Positions 22,261 through 29,023 of a DNA stretch of 36,808 bases are shown here, one piece after another. The notes beneath the pieces are model-generated. The model worked only from the letters and a program-made list of their open reading frames with translations. It made no database searches and was not told the DNA's origin. The first letter of the stretch is position 1; every line of letters begins with the position of its first letter. This DNA comes from Selenomonadaceae bacterium (GTDB lineage Bacteria > Bacillota > Negativicutes > Selenomonadales > Selenomonadaceae), in assembly GCA_017554235.1 (NCBI GenBank), contig JAFZIV010000057.1, positions 1-36,808 on the forward strand. Reading direction: 5' to 3'. The translations under genes were made by a program, and so were the position numbers.

Positions 22261-23378
22261 TATGGGCGTTGATGCTCATTCCAATTTTTCATCCACTCTT
22301 CCATATTTCGACGTACCTTGCTCCATAAAATTTCAGGATCATTGTATACCGCCTTGCAGTAGCTGATACACTTTCCGCCAATTAATTTTCCTACGACTTC
22401 GCTCAACGTACTGATTGCCATACGTACGACAACAATTATAATTATAGAAATTTTGAATCCCAACACGGTTATGGCAATGCCACCGAAAAGTGGTAACAAG
22501 AAAACCATTGTAAGTTTTATCGCGATGAAAGAAAATATTACGCCGATTGTACCCTTGCCTATGCGTAAAAAAAGTTGCGCGTGTTTCCTACAAAAAGTAC
22601 AGATTTCACGGAAGGCTTTTTGCGGGTGACGAATCATCAGCCATAAAAATTTCCCCGTCCTCTGCGCGTAGTACTGTAGAAATTCGCCCAGTTTTTGTAG
22701 CAATTTATTAATGTCCGTCGGAATACTCGTAACAGTTGCCATAACTGCTTGAAAGCTAAATTCCGTGACAGCTCCGCGCAGTGATCCGAGTGCGTTTCCT
22801 AAAAAGGCAGGAGCTTTACCGACTGCGCCGGTTACTGAATCCGGCAATGGTAAAGCGGGGATGAATGCCGCGATAACGTAAAGCGTGATTGCTAATATGC
22901 GACCGATAATCATCGCTATAAAAAATTTTATGACAGCTTTAGGATTGCGTCTGAAGGCTTGCGGGAAACGTCTAATTCTTTTAGGAAGTTTGTTAATAAG
23001 CGTGATGAAAAGTTTATCACCGGCACTTGGAAATTTTTCTATGCCAACATCGGGAGGAAATTCCATTTTGAGTTTATTTTCTTCTTCTAATTTATGCGAA
23101 AGATGAATCATTTTTTGGAATGCGTTGGATATAGCCGTTTCGCCCGCCTTTTCCAATCTGTCACGTTCGGCATCAAAAGAGCGAGTCTGTTGCATCATTG
23201 CCGCGAATTGTTGCGCTATAGCCTTTTGTTTTTCGTCGCCATCAACTTTTTTTGTCGTGTCCATTATCTGCATTAAACGGTTAGCCATTTGACGCTGATG
23301 GTTATCATTATCGCCCGCCTTCGTCGCGTGAATCATACGTTGAAAATTTTTTGAAAGCTTATCATTCTCCTCACTCAT
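22260..23378 (-). CDS. Membrane protein of unknown function with repeated N-terminal motif
   Basis: 372 residues; family not recognised. The N-terminal third is hydrophilic and holds four related segments about 27-35 residues apart: KNFQRMIHATKAG, ANRLMQIMDTTKK, AQQFAAMMQQTRS and NAFQKMIHLSHKL, a pattern of hydrophobic-xx-M-hydrophobic-xx-T/S that could form a helical bundle. A proline- and arginine-rich stretch (NKLPKRIRRFPQAFRRNPKA) leads to membrane segments at about 145-170 and 285-335 (IGVIFSFIAIKLTMVFLLPL). The C-terminus is charged and ends near EEWMKNWNEHQRP. I choose ATG 23378, with GGTGGTG about 6 bp upstream, over the GTG at 23390. It is convergent with the P60 gene and divergent from the omega-RNA/tRNA unit. 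Confidence 0.75.
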   Translation of the reverse strand: MSEENDKLSKNFQRMIHATKAGDNDNHQRQMANRLMQIMDTTKKVDGDEKQKAIAQQFAAMMQQTRSFDAERDRLEKAGETAISNAFQKMIHLSHKLEEENKLKMEFPPDVGIEKFPSAGDKLFITLINKLPKRIRRFPQAFRRNPKAVIKFFIAMIIGRILAITLYVIAAFIPALPLPDSVTGAVGKAPAFLGNALGSLRGAVTEFSFQAVMATVTSIPTDINKLLQKLGEFLQYYAQRTGKFLWLMIRHPQKAFREICTFCRKHAQLFLRIGKGTIGVIFSFIAIKLTMVFLLPLFGGIAITVLGFKISIIIIVVVRMAISTLSEVVGKLIGGKCISYCKAVYNDPEILWSKVRRNMEEWMKNWNEHQRP

Positions 23379-23541
23379 TTTTATCACCACCGAATTAGCT
23401 TTTGCTAAGTTTACGGTAGAAATTTTGAACTGTCAATCAGCCGCAAAAATTTTTCTTGACATAAAAAGTTTTAACGTTTATAATGCGCAATGTCGAAAGA
23501 CAAAGGTACTTAAGCCTTAATTGGTTAGAGTACTTCGGTTA
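23379..23541. other. Intergenic leader before omega RNA copy C
   Basis: Contains the strong plus-strand promoter at 23456-23484 and roughly 50 nt of predicted leader, including GTACT (near 23507) and AGTAC (near 23529), which could form a small hairpin. No gene is visible. Confidence 0.5.
23456..23484 (+). promoter_or_regulatory. Consensus promoter driving omega RNA copy C and two tRNA-Val
   Basis: Perfect TTGACA (23456-23461), 17-bp spacer, perfect TATAAT (23479-23484). No promoter or terminator of similar quality is seen before the terminator at 24016. Confidence 0.85.
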
Positions 23542-23810
23542 GTGACCCAACACTTTTTGTGTGAACTTGTAAGAGTTCTTGCTGACTAGCCTAAGTCTTT
23601 ACTGACTACGTTACTTGCGAAAATATAGGTACCGGCGGACGTAAATCCTAATCTGCCGCTCTACGGCTTGTGGTTAAAAGTTCTGATGGGTAGGAACGGT
23701 GTTGCAAGCAAATAAAACCGCAGGATAACATTGGCGAAGGATTTTTACCCTAGCGGGTGGGGATCTGCTTTATGTTAGCAGATATTTAAGCCCGCTCGTC
23801 TTAGGACGAT
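23542..23810 (+). ncRNA. Orphan omega RNA (HEARO) copy C
   Basis: Matches copy B closely (GACTAGCC, ACTGACTACGTTACTTGCG, ATAGGTACCGGCGGACGT, AACCGCAGGATAAC, TTGGCGAAGGAT) and has the same compensatory hairpins: GAACT (23563-23567)/AGTTC (23574-23578) and GTTCT/AGGAAC. The closing arm AGCGGG (23752-23757)/CCCGCT (23791-23796) encloses ATCTGCT/AGCAGAT, and a CGTC-TTAG-GACG hairpin ends it, as in copy B. A TTTATGTTAG inside the arm equals the start region of iscB in copy A, perhaps a relic of the deleted gene. No right-end sequence and no nuclease gene follow; tRNA-Val begins 13 bp later. Confidence 0.8.
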
Positions 23811-23822
23811 ATAAAATAATAT

Positions 23823-23896
23823 GGGATTATAGATCAGTTGGTTAGATCGTTTCGTTGACATCGAAAAGGGCACAAGTTCGAGTCTTGTTAATCCCA
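23823..23896 (+). tRNA. tRNA-Val(GAC)
   Basis: 74 nt cloverleaf: acceptor GGGATTA/TAATCCC, D-stem GATC/GATC, anticodon arm TTTCG-TTGACAT-CGAAA (anticodon GAC), T-stem ACAAG/CTTGT with TTCGAGT loop, discriminator A. No encoded CCA. The D-stem and T-stem are less GC-rich than usual, but all pairs form. Confidence 0.85.
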
Positions 23897-23911
23897 TTAT
23901 TTTAATTTTCG

Positions 23912-23984
23912 GCTCATTTAGCGCAGTTGGTAGCGCATCTCCGTCACATGGAGGGGGTCGGGGGTTCGAATCCCTCAATGAGCA
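23912..23984 (+). tRNA. tRNA-Val(CAC)
   Basis: 73 nt cloverleaf: acceptor GCTCATT/AATGAGC, D-stem GCGC/GCGC, anticodon arm TCTCC-GTCACAT-GGAGG with T33 and anticodon CAC, T-stem GGGGG/CCCTC with TTCGAAT loop, discriminator A. No encoded CCA. It lies 15 bp after tRNA-Val(GAC). Confidence 0.82.
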
Positions 23985-24015
23985 CATTTAATTTTCTAAG
24001 TAAAATATATAAACG

Positions 24016-24039
24016 TCGTCGCAATGGCGGCGATTTTTT
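24016..24039 (+). terminator. Terminator of the omega RNA/tRNA-Val unit
   Basis: TCGTCGC (24016-24022) pairs with GCGGCGA (24027-24033, one G-U) and is followed by six T. Confidence 0.75.
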
Positions 24040-24061
24040 ATTAACAGAGGAGAAAAATTTT

Positions 24062-24910
24062 ATGGTAATTGATATTCATACGCACATTTTCCCTGACAAA
24101 ATAGCGGAGTCAACTCTTGATAAACTGCGCGGGAAAAGTCACAGTAAAACTTTTACGGACGGAACTTTGTATGGGCTTATGGCGTCGATGAAAAAATTTG
24201 GCGTCGACGTTTCAGTAATTTTGCCGGTTGCCACCAAGCCTGAACAGGTTATAAAAATTAATGATCGTGCCACGCAGATTAACGAAAATTTTTCAGAAGT
24301 TGGGATAATTTCTTTCGCGAGCATTCACCCTGACTTTGAAGGTTATGCCGTTGAACTTAGCCGATTGAAAAATTTGGGATTCAAAGGTATTAAAGTTCAT
24401 CCTGTCTATCAAGGAACGGACATTGACGATAAAAATTTTCTGCGTATATTTTATCGCGCCGCAGAACTTGACTTAATTGTTTTGACGCACGCGGGTCTTG
24501 ATATTGGTTATCCGGGCGTTGTGCGTTGTACTCCTAAAATGTCTCGTCATGTCGTCGAGGAAGTTGGCGATTTCAAATTTATTTTGGCTCATATGGGCGG
24601 CTGGAAAAGTTGGGACGAAGTTTTAAACGAACTTGCCGATACAAATATTTTTATGGACACTTCCTTTTCAACGGGAAAAATTCCTGCGCTTGACGACGGA
24701 TATTATAACGCGAACGAATTAAATTTATTGGACGCGGAAAATTTTATGAAATTGTACAAAACTTTTGGCGCAGATAAAATACTTTTCGGAACGGACAGCC
24801 CTTGGATGTCGCCTAATATGCCAATGGATTTTATTAAATCTTTGCCAATCAGTGAAGATGATAAAAATAAAATTTTGGGCAGAAATGCGGAGGAACTTTT
24901 AACTTTATAA
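24062..24910 (+). CDS. Amidohydrolase family (Amidohydro_2) metal-dependent hydrolase
   Basis: 282-residue TIM-barrel hydrolase. The N-terminal metal site is IDIHTHIFPDKIA (HxH), followed by KGIKVHPVYQGTDI (about 120), VLTHAGLDIGYPG (about 145), FILAHMGGWKSW (about 180) and FGTDSPWMSP near the C-terminus (metal Asp). The set matches the COG2159 group (related to aminocarboxymuconate-semialdehyde decarboxylase); the substrate is unknown. Start is ATG 24062 with GAGGAG about 9 bp upstream; longer readings run back through the tRNA-Val gene. It converges on addA with only 2 bp between stop codons. Confidence 0.88.
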   Translation: MVIDIHTHIFPDKIAESTLDKLRGKSHSKTFTDGTLYGLMASMKKFGVDVSVILPVATKPEQVIKINDRATQINENFSEVGIISFASIHPDFEGYAVELSRLKNLGFKGIKVHPVYQGTDIDDKNFLRIFYRAAELDLIVLTHAGLDIGYPGVVRCTPKMSRHVVEEVGDFKFILAHMGGWKSWDEVLNELADTNIFMDTSFSTGKIPALDDGYYNANELNLLDAENFMKLYKTFGADKILFGTDSPWMSPNMPMDFIKSLPISEDDKNKILGRNAEELLTL

Positions 24911-24912
24911 AC

Positions 24913-27900
24913 TCAATTATTCATTTTGATTAAACGTCCCGCAGTAAGAAGGTACAAATATTTTTCAGAAATCTTAATCGACGTAAGATTTTCAATCGCC
25001 TGAACGTACAAACGAATTTGCTCCTTGTATTCGTGCTGAAAATATTCGTCGTCATTATTTCTATCGGTCTTGTAGTCAAGCAAAACCCATTCGCCCGTTG
25101 CAGAATCTTTGAAAAGCAAGTCGATAATTCCCTGCACGAAAATTTTTTCACCAGCCGCATTACGGAAATTTTCTCCGGCGTTAATCGTTCCAGCGTCAAT
25201 CTTTTGACTAAAGGGCAATTCGCGGTAAATTTCTTTAGCACTGACAACGCGCCGTCCCAAATCGCTTGCAAAAAATTCTACAATGTTTCCGACGCGCCGC
25301 TTAACTGCAATGCCTTGATCTTCTGTCAAAATCTGCGCGGAAATCATTTCTTCAATCTGAGCGGAAATATTTTTAGCGTCAAGTGTACCGCTTAAATTTA
25401 AATGTTGTATAACGCTGTGCATAAGCGTTCCGTATTCTGCGCCGGAAATGTCAGCCTTCTGCATAAAATTCGGTCGACGATAAAGTTTAGTCTTATCAAA
25501 TTTTTTCTTAGAAATTTCCGTAAGCCGCGCAGGTTCTTCTTCAGCCTCGATAATGCGGCGTTTAACTTCAGTCACGGAAAGTTTTGCGGGAATTTTAGCC
25601 AGCGGCGACTCTTCAGCAACTTCAGGAGGCGACGCAATTTTTTTGTCTTCAACCTTTAATTCTGCGTCGCCAAGTTTAATTTTAGACTTCTTGATAATCT
25701 GCAACGGCGCAACCTTTTCAATATCATTGCGAATCATCAACAACCAATCAATAGGACGTTTAACACCTTGCAACGCAGCAGTAGAAATTTCATTGAGATT
25801 TTTTTCAAGGGCATTAGAATTTTTAATCGTACCTGTAAGAAATAATTTTTCCCGCGCCCTCGTGCAGGCAACGTACAAAATCCTAAGTTCCTCCGCTAAA
25901 GTTTCAGCCTTAATTTTCATACCAATGACTTTTCGAGCGAAGGTAGAAACGCGCGTTAAACCGTAAGGCGAAGATTGAGTATCATAAATGCCGACTCCCA
26001 AATTTCTGTGCGTAATAACAGTGACGTTTAAATCTTGCAGATTAAAACTTTTGCCAAGTTGTGCCACGAAGACGACGGGAAATTCCAAGCCCTTACTTTT
26101 ATGAACAGTCATAACGCGGACAACATTTTCATTTTCTCCCAAAGTTCGAGCGGCGGCAAGATCATTTTCAAGTTCACGAATCTTTTTGATAAACTGAATA
26201 AATCTTGACAGTCCGCGAAATGCAGTTGATTCAAATTCGGCGGCGCGGTCAATCAGCATACGTAAATTTGCCTGCGCAACCCGTCCGTCAATCTTCGTGC
26301 CAAAATAATCATAATAGCCTGTTTCACGATAAATTTTACTTAAAAGTTCAGGAACTCCAATTTGTCGCGCCATAACTCGCCAATTATTTATTCTGTCCAA
26401 AAAATTTTTACAACGTGCAGAAAGTTCATCATCAGCGGAAAAATTTTTAATCAGCGTGTATAAGTCAGCTTTCTTGTCGCTAAGTCGAAGCGTCGCTAAA
26501 TCTTCTTCACTGAAACCGCCAATCGGACTAAGCATAACGGACGCAAGCGGAATATCCTGCCGCGAATTGTCAAGCACACTCAAAAGACTAATCGTCGTCA
26601 AAATTTCAGGAGCTTTAAAATAACCGCCATTGTCAGCCGCGTAAGCAGGAATATTATTTTTCTGCAACACGTCAACAATTTTAGTTGCCCGTCCGTCAAC
26701 CGCACGCATTAAAATCACAATGTCCTTATAAGTAATTTCGCGATAGGCTTTAATGTCAGTGTCCCAAATTTTTTTCTCCGCTTTAATCATCGCGTTAATT
26801 TTGTTGGCAATAATTTGAATTTCCAAGCCGAGTTCGTCAAGCTCCTCCGCGTCAGGAAAAATTTCCGGCGGCGTATCATCTTCATCAGAATCTTTGTGAT
26901 TTTCATATTCAAGATTGACGATACAAAATTCTGCGCGTTCATCAAAAATATTTTCGGCGACAGGATAATCCGCGCCAAAATTTAATTCGGCGTCTTCGTT
27001 ATAATCAATTTCCATAGCGTCCTTAGTCATTAAGCGGCGGAAAATTGCGTTGACGGTATCGACAACTTGAAGGCGTGAACGAAAATTTGTTGAAAGGTCT
27101 ATGCGTTTACTATCAGAAGTTTTAGGATAATTATCATACTTCTGCATAAAAATTTCAGGGTCAGCATTGCGGAAACGGTAAATTGACTGCTTAACGTCAC
27201 CGACTGCGAAAAAATTTTTACTGCGAACAATCTTGCTGATAATTTCTTCCTGCACTCCGTTGGTATCTTGATATTCGTCGACCATAATTACTTGAAATTT
27301 TCTGCGGTAATTGTCGGCAGTCGCTCTATCAGTGTTTAAAATTTTTAAAGCGAGGTGTTCCATATCATTGAAATCAATAATACCGCGTTCACGTTTAGCG
27401 GCAGTAAAGGCGTGTTCAAAGTCAATCGTAATTTTGGCAAGTTGACGCACTGACGCCGCCAAATTTTTTATCTGCGTCAAAATTTCATCGCGGTTCATAT
27501 AAACCAATTCGCGCAGGTTAGTGACATTTTCCTTGTACTTGTCACGAGTAACTTTTAAATCGCCTTTAAGCGTCAATAAATCGTCGGGCAACTTTCTAAC
27601 CGCAGGATAGCTTATAAACTCAATCGCCGTTGAAAAAGTTTCGCAAAGTTTATCCCAAACATTTTCAATTCCGCGCAGGTTATCAAGCGTTTTATAATCG
27701 CTGTTGAAAACGTTAATAATTTTATCCCAATTCTTTTTATATGTGTCTAAATCTTTCGGCTTGGCGTTGGGAGCGTGAACAGTCTGCGCGGCAGAAATAT
27801 TTTTGGCGTGACTGCAATTTTTCAGCGCGTCTTCGATAATAAATTTGGCGCGTTCCAATGCAAAATTTATCAGGAAGTCAAACCAATTCTGCCCGTCGTC

Positions 27901-28518
27901 AAGCGTGGCGGTCGCAGGATTTTCATAAAAGCTTACGATAGAATTAAGCCACTCTTCAGGGTAAGGGCGGCTTTGCGAAAAATTGTAAAGGTCGAAAATA
28001 ATTTTGTGCAGGTTAGAATCACCGTAAACAGTTCCGTCAAAGTTATCGGCGAATCTTGCAAAATCGGCGTCTTCAGAATATTTTTCCTCAAAAAGTTTTT
28101 CGATGACTTCCTGCTTTAAAATATTAAGTTCCTGTTCATTAGCTTCACGGAATTTTGGATCAAAATCAATTTTTGAAAAATTTCTGCGCAGTACTGAAAG
28201 GCAAAAGGCATGAAAAGTCATAATCGACGCGCCGCTTAGCAAAATTGATTGACGTTCAAGGCGTAAAAGTTTATCTGAATCTGCTTCGACGGACATACGC
28301 TCAAAAATTTTTTTATGGATACGGGAACGCATTTCTTGCGCGGCGGCATTTGTAAAAGTTACGACAAGCATTTTGTCCACGTCTAAGTTATCGTCAAGAA
28401 TCATTTGGATAATACGTTCGACGAGGACAGCGGTCTTGCCTGAACCTGCTGCTGCCGCTACAAGCAAATTTTTGTTACGAATATTGATAGCGGCTTGTTG
28501 CTGATTTGTCCACTGCAT
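24913..28518 (-). CDS. addA: AddA subunit of the AddAB helicase-nuclease
   Basis: 1201-residue UvrD-like helicase and nuclease that processes double-strand DNA ends for RecA-dependent repair. N-terminal QWTNQQQAAI (Q motif) and Walker A AAAGSGKTAVLVERI (about 20-35), VVTFTNAAAQEMRSRI, motif II VDEYQDTNGVQEEI, VGDVKQSIYRFRNADPEIF, RVMTVHKSKGLEFPVVFVAQ, LRILYVACTRAREKL, and the C-terminal PD-(D/E)XK nuclease site EWVLLDYKTDRN (about 1140). ATG 28518 lies 7 bp after GGAGG; the extension upstream has no family similarity. addB, normally next to addA, is absent. A -10 TATAAT lies on the minus strand at 28547-28552. Confidence 0.96.
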   Translation of the reverse strand: MQWTNQQQAAINIRNKNLLVAAAAGSGKTAVLVERIIQMILDDNLDVDKMLVVTFTNAAAQEMRSRIHKKIFERMSVEADSDKLLRLERQSILLSGASIMTFHAFCLSVLRRNFSKIDFDPKFREANEQELNILKQEVIEKLFEEKYSEDADFARFADNFDGTVYGDSNLHKIIFDLYNFSQSRPYPEEWLNSIVSFYENPATATLDDGQNWFDFLINFALERAKFIIEDALKNCSHAKNISAAQTVHAPNAKPKDLDTYKKNWDKIINVFNSDYKTLDNLRGIENVWDKLCETFSTAIEFISYPAVRKLPDDLLTLKGDLKVTRDKYKENVTNLRELVYMNRDEILTQIKNLAASVRQLAKITIDFEHAFTAAKRERGIIDFNDMEHLALKILNTDRATADNYRRKFQVIMVDEYQDTNGVQEEIISKIVRSKNFFAVGDVKQSIYRFRNADPEIFMQKYDNYPKTSDSKRIDLSTNFRSRLQVVDTVNAIFRRLMTKDAMEIDYNEDAELNFGADYPVAENIFDERAEFCIVNLEYENHKDSDEDDTPPEIFPDAEELDELGLEIQIIANKINAMIKAEKKIWDTDIKAYREITYKDIVILMRAVDGRATKIVDVLQKNNIPAYAADNGGYFKAPEILTTISLLSVLDNSRQDIPLASVMLSPIGGFSEEDLATLRLSDKKADLYTLIKNFSADDELSARCKNFLDRINNWRVMARQIGVPELLSKIYRETGYYDYFGTKIDGRVAQANLRMLIDRAAEFESTAFRGLSRFIQFIKKIRELENDLAAARTLGENENVVRVMTVHKSKGLEFPVVFVAQLGKSFNLQDLNVTVITHRNLGVGIYDTQSSPYGLTRVSTFARKVIGMKIKAETLAEELRILYVACTRAREKLFLTGTIKNSNALEKNLNEISTAALQGVKRPIDWLLMIRNDIEKVAPLQIIKKSKIKLGDAELKVEDKKIASPPEVAEESPLAKIPAKLSVTEVKRRIIEAEEEPARLTEISKKKFDKTKLYRRPNFMQKADISGAEYGTLMHSVIQHLNLSGTLDAKNISAQIEEMISAQILTEDQGIAVKRRVGNIVEFFASDLGRRVVSAKEIYRELPFSQKIDAGTINAGENFRNAAGEKIFVQGIIDLLFKDSATGEWVLLDYKTDRNNDDEYFQHEYKEQIRLYVQAIENLTSIKISEKYLYLLTAGRLIKMNN

Positions 28519-28546
28519 AAAAATTCCTCCGAAAATTTTTGTATCT

Positions 28547-28576
28547 ATTATAGCAGATTGAATTAATTTTGGGCAA
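28547..28576 (-). promoter_or_regulatory. Promoter of addA
   Basis: On the minus strand TTGCCC (28571-28576), 18-bp spacer, TATAAT (28547-28552), followed by GGAGG and the addA ATG. The -35 overlaps the tRNA terminator. Confidence 0.5.
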
Positions 28577-28601
28577 AAAAAATTGCGGCATATTACCGCA
28601 A
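28575..28601 (-). terminator. Terminator of the tRNA cluster
   Basis: On the minus strand TTGCGG, a 7-nt loop, CCGCAA and eight T (28575-28582). It separates the tRNA transcript from addA. Confidence 0.85.
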
Positions 28602-28632
28602 AGTAAAAGTCAAATTTTAAGAAAGGATTTGA

Positions 28633-28705
28633 TGCCTCAGCGCGGAATCGAACCACGGACACGGGGATTTTCAGTCCCCTGCTCTACCAACTGAGCTACC
28701 GTGGC
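28633..28705 (-). tRNA. tRNA-Phe(GAA)
   Basis: 73 nt cloverleaf: acceptor GCCACGG/CTGAGGC with an A-A mismatch at the fourth pair and a G-U at the sixth, D-stem GCTC/GAGC, anticodon arm GGGGA-CTGAAAA-TCCCC (anticodon GAA), T-stem CGTGG/CCGCG, loop TTCGATT, discriminator A. Last gene of a four-tRNA cluster. Confidence 0.93.
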
Positions 28706-28717
28706 TAAAAAAAATAG

Positions 28718-28791
28718 CGACCCGGATCGGACTTGAACCGACGATCTCCGCCGTGACAGGGCGGCATTCTAACCAACTAAACTACCGGGCC
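28718..28791 (-). tRNA. tRNA-Asp(GTC)
   Basis: 74 nt cloverleaf: acceptor GGCCCGG/CCGGGTC, anticodon arm CCGCC-CTGTCAC-GGCGG (anticodon GTC), T-loop TTCAAGT, and discriminator G as expected for tRNA-Asp. Confidence 0.95.
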
Positions 28792-28797
28792 TTTTGA

Positions 28798-28869
28798 TGA
28801 CGCCAGCGGGACTCGAACCCGCGAACCCGCCGTGAAAGGGCGGTGTCTTAACCGCTTGACGATGGCGCC
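28798..28869 (-). tRNA. tRNA-Glu(TTC)
   Basis: 72 nt cloverleaf: acceptor GGCGCCA/TGGCGTC, anticodon arm CCGCC-CTTTCAC-GGCGG (anticodon TTC), T-stem GCGGG/CCCGC with loop TTCGAGT, discriminator A. Confidence 0.95.
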
Positions 28870-28873
28870 TTAG

Positions 28874-28946
28874 TGATCCGCCCGGAACTCGAATCCGGGA
28901 CACCCTGATTAAAAGTCAGGTGCTCTACCTACTGAGCTAGCGAATC
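28874..28946 (-). tRNA. tRNA-Lys(TTT)
   Basis: 73 nt cloverleaf: acceptor GATTCGC/GCGGATC (one G-U), D-stem GCTC/GAGC, anticodon arm CCTGA-CTTTTAA-TCAGG (anticodon TTT), T-stem CCGGA/TCCGG, discriminator A. First gene of the cluster in the direction of transcription. Confidence 0.95.
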
Positions 28947-28971
28947 GTTTTTCAATGAATCAACGGGGCAT

Positions 28972-29000
28972 AATATATCACACCTTTTTTAGTTTGGCAA
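28972..29000 (-). promoter_or_regulatory. Promoter of the Lys-Glu-Asp-Phe tRNA cluster
   Basis: On the minus strand TTGCCA (28995-29000), 17-bp spacer, TATATT (28972-28977), 26 bp before tRNA-Lys. Confidence 0.6.
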
Positions 29001-29023
29001 GCCCCTTTTAAAAATTTTTTTTA

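Noticed and set aside
23500-23545. tRNA-like 5' half (TTAATTGGTTAGAG, then ACTTCGG) before omega RNA copy C
   Set aside because: The D-arm-like string is suggestive, but no acceptor, D-stem or anticodon stem pairs properly and no 3' half is found after the element; a simple hairpin explains part of it.
23927-24061. Extension of the amidohydrolase start into the tRNA-Val region
   Set aside because: It would encode part of tRNA-Val and the terminator; GAGGAG and ATG 24062 give the family N-terminus.
28519-28662. N-terminal extension of addA
   Set aside because: It overlaps the tRNA terminator and tRNA-Phe 3' end and is unrelated to AddA; GGAGG and ATG 28518 fit.
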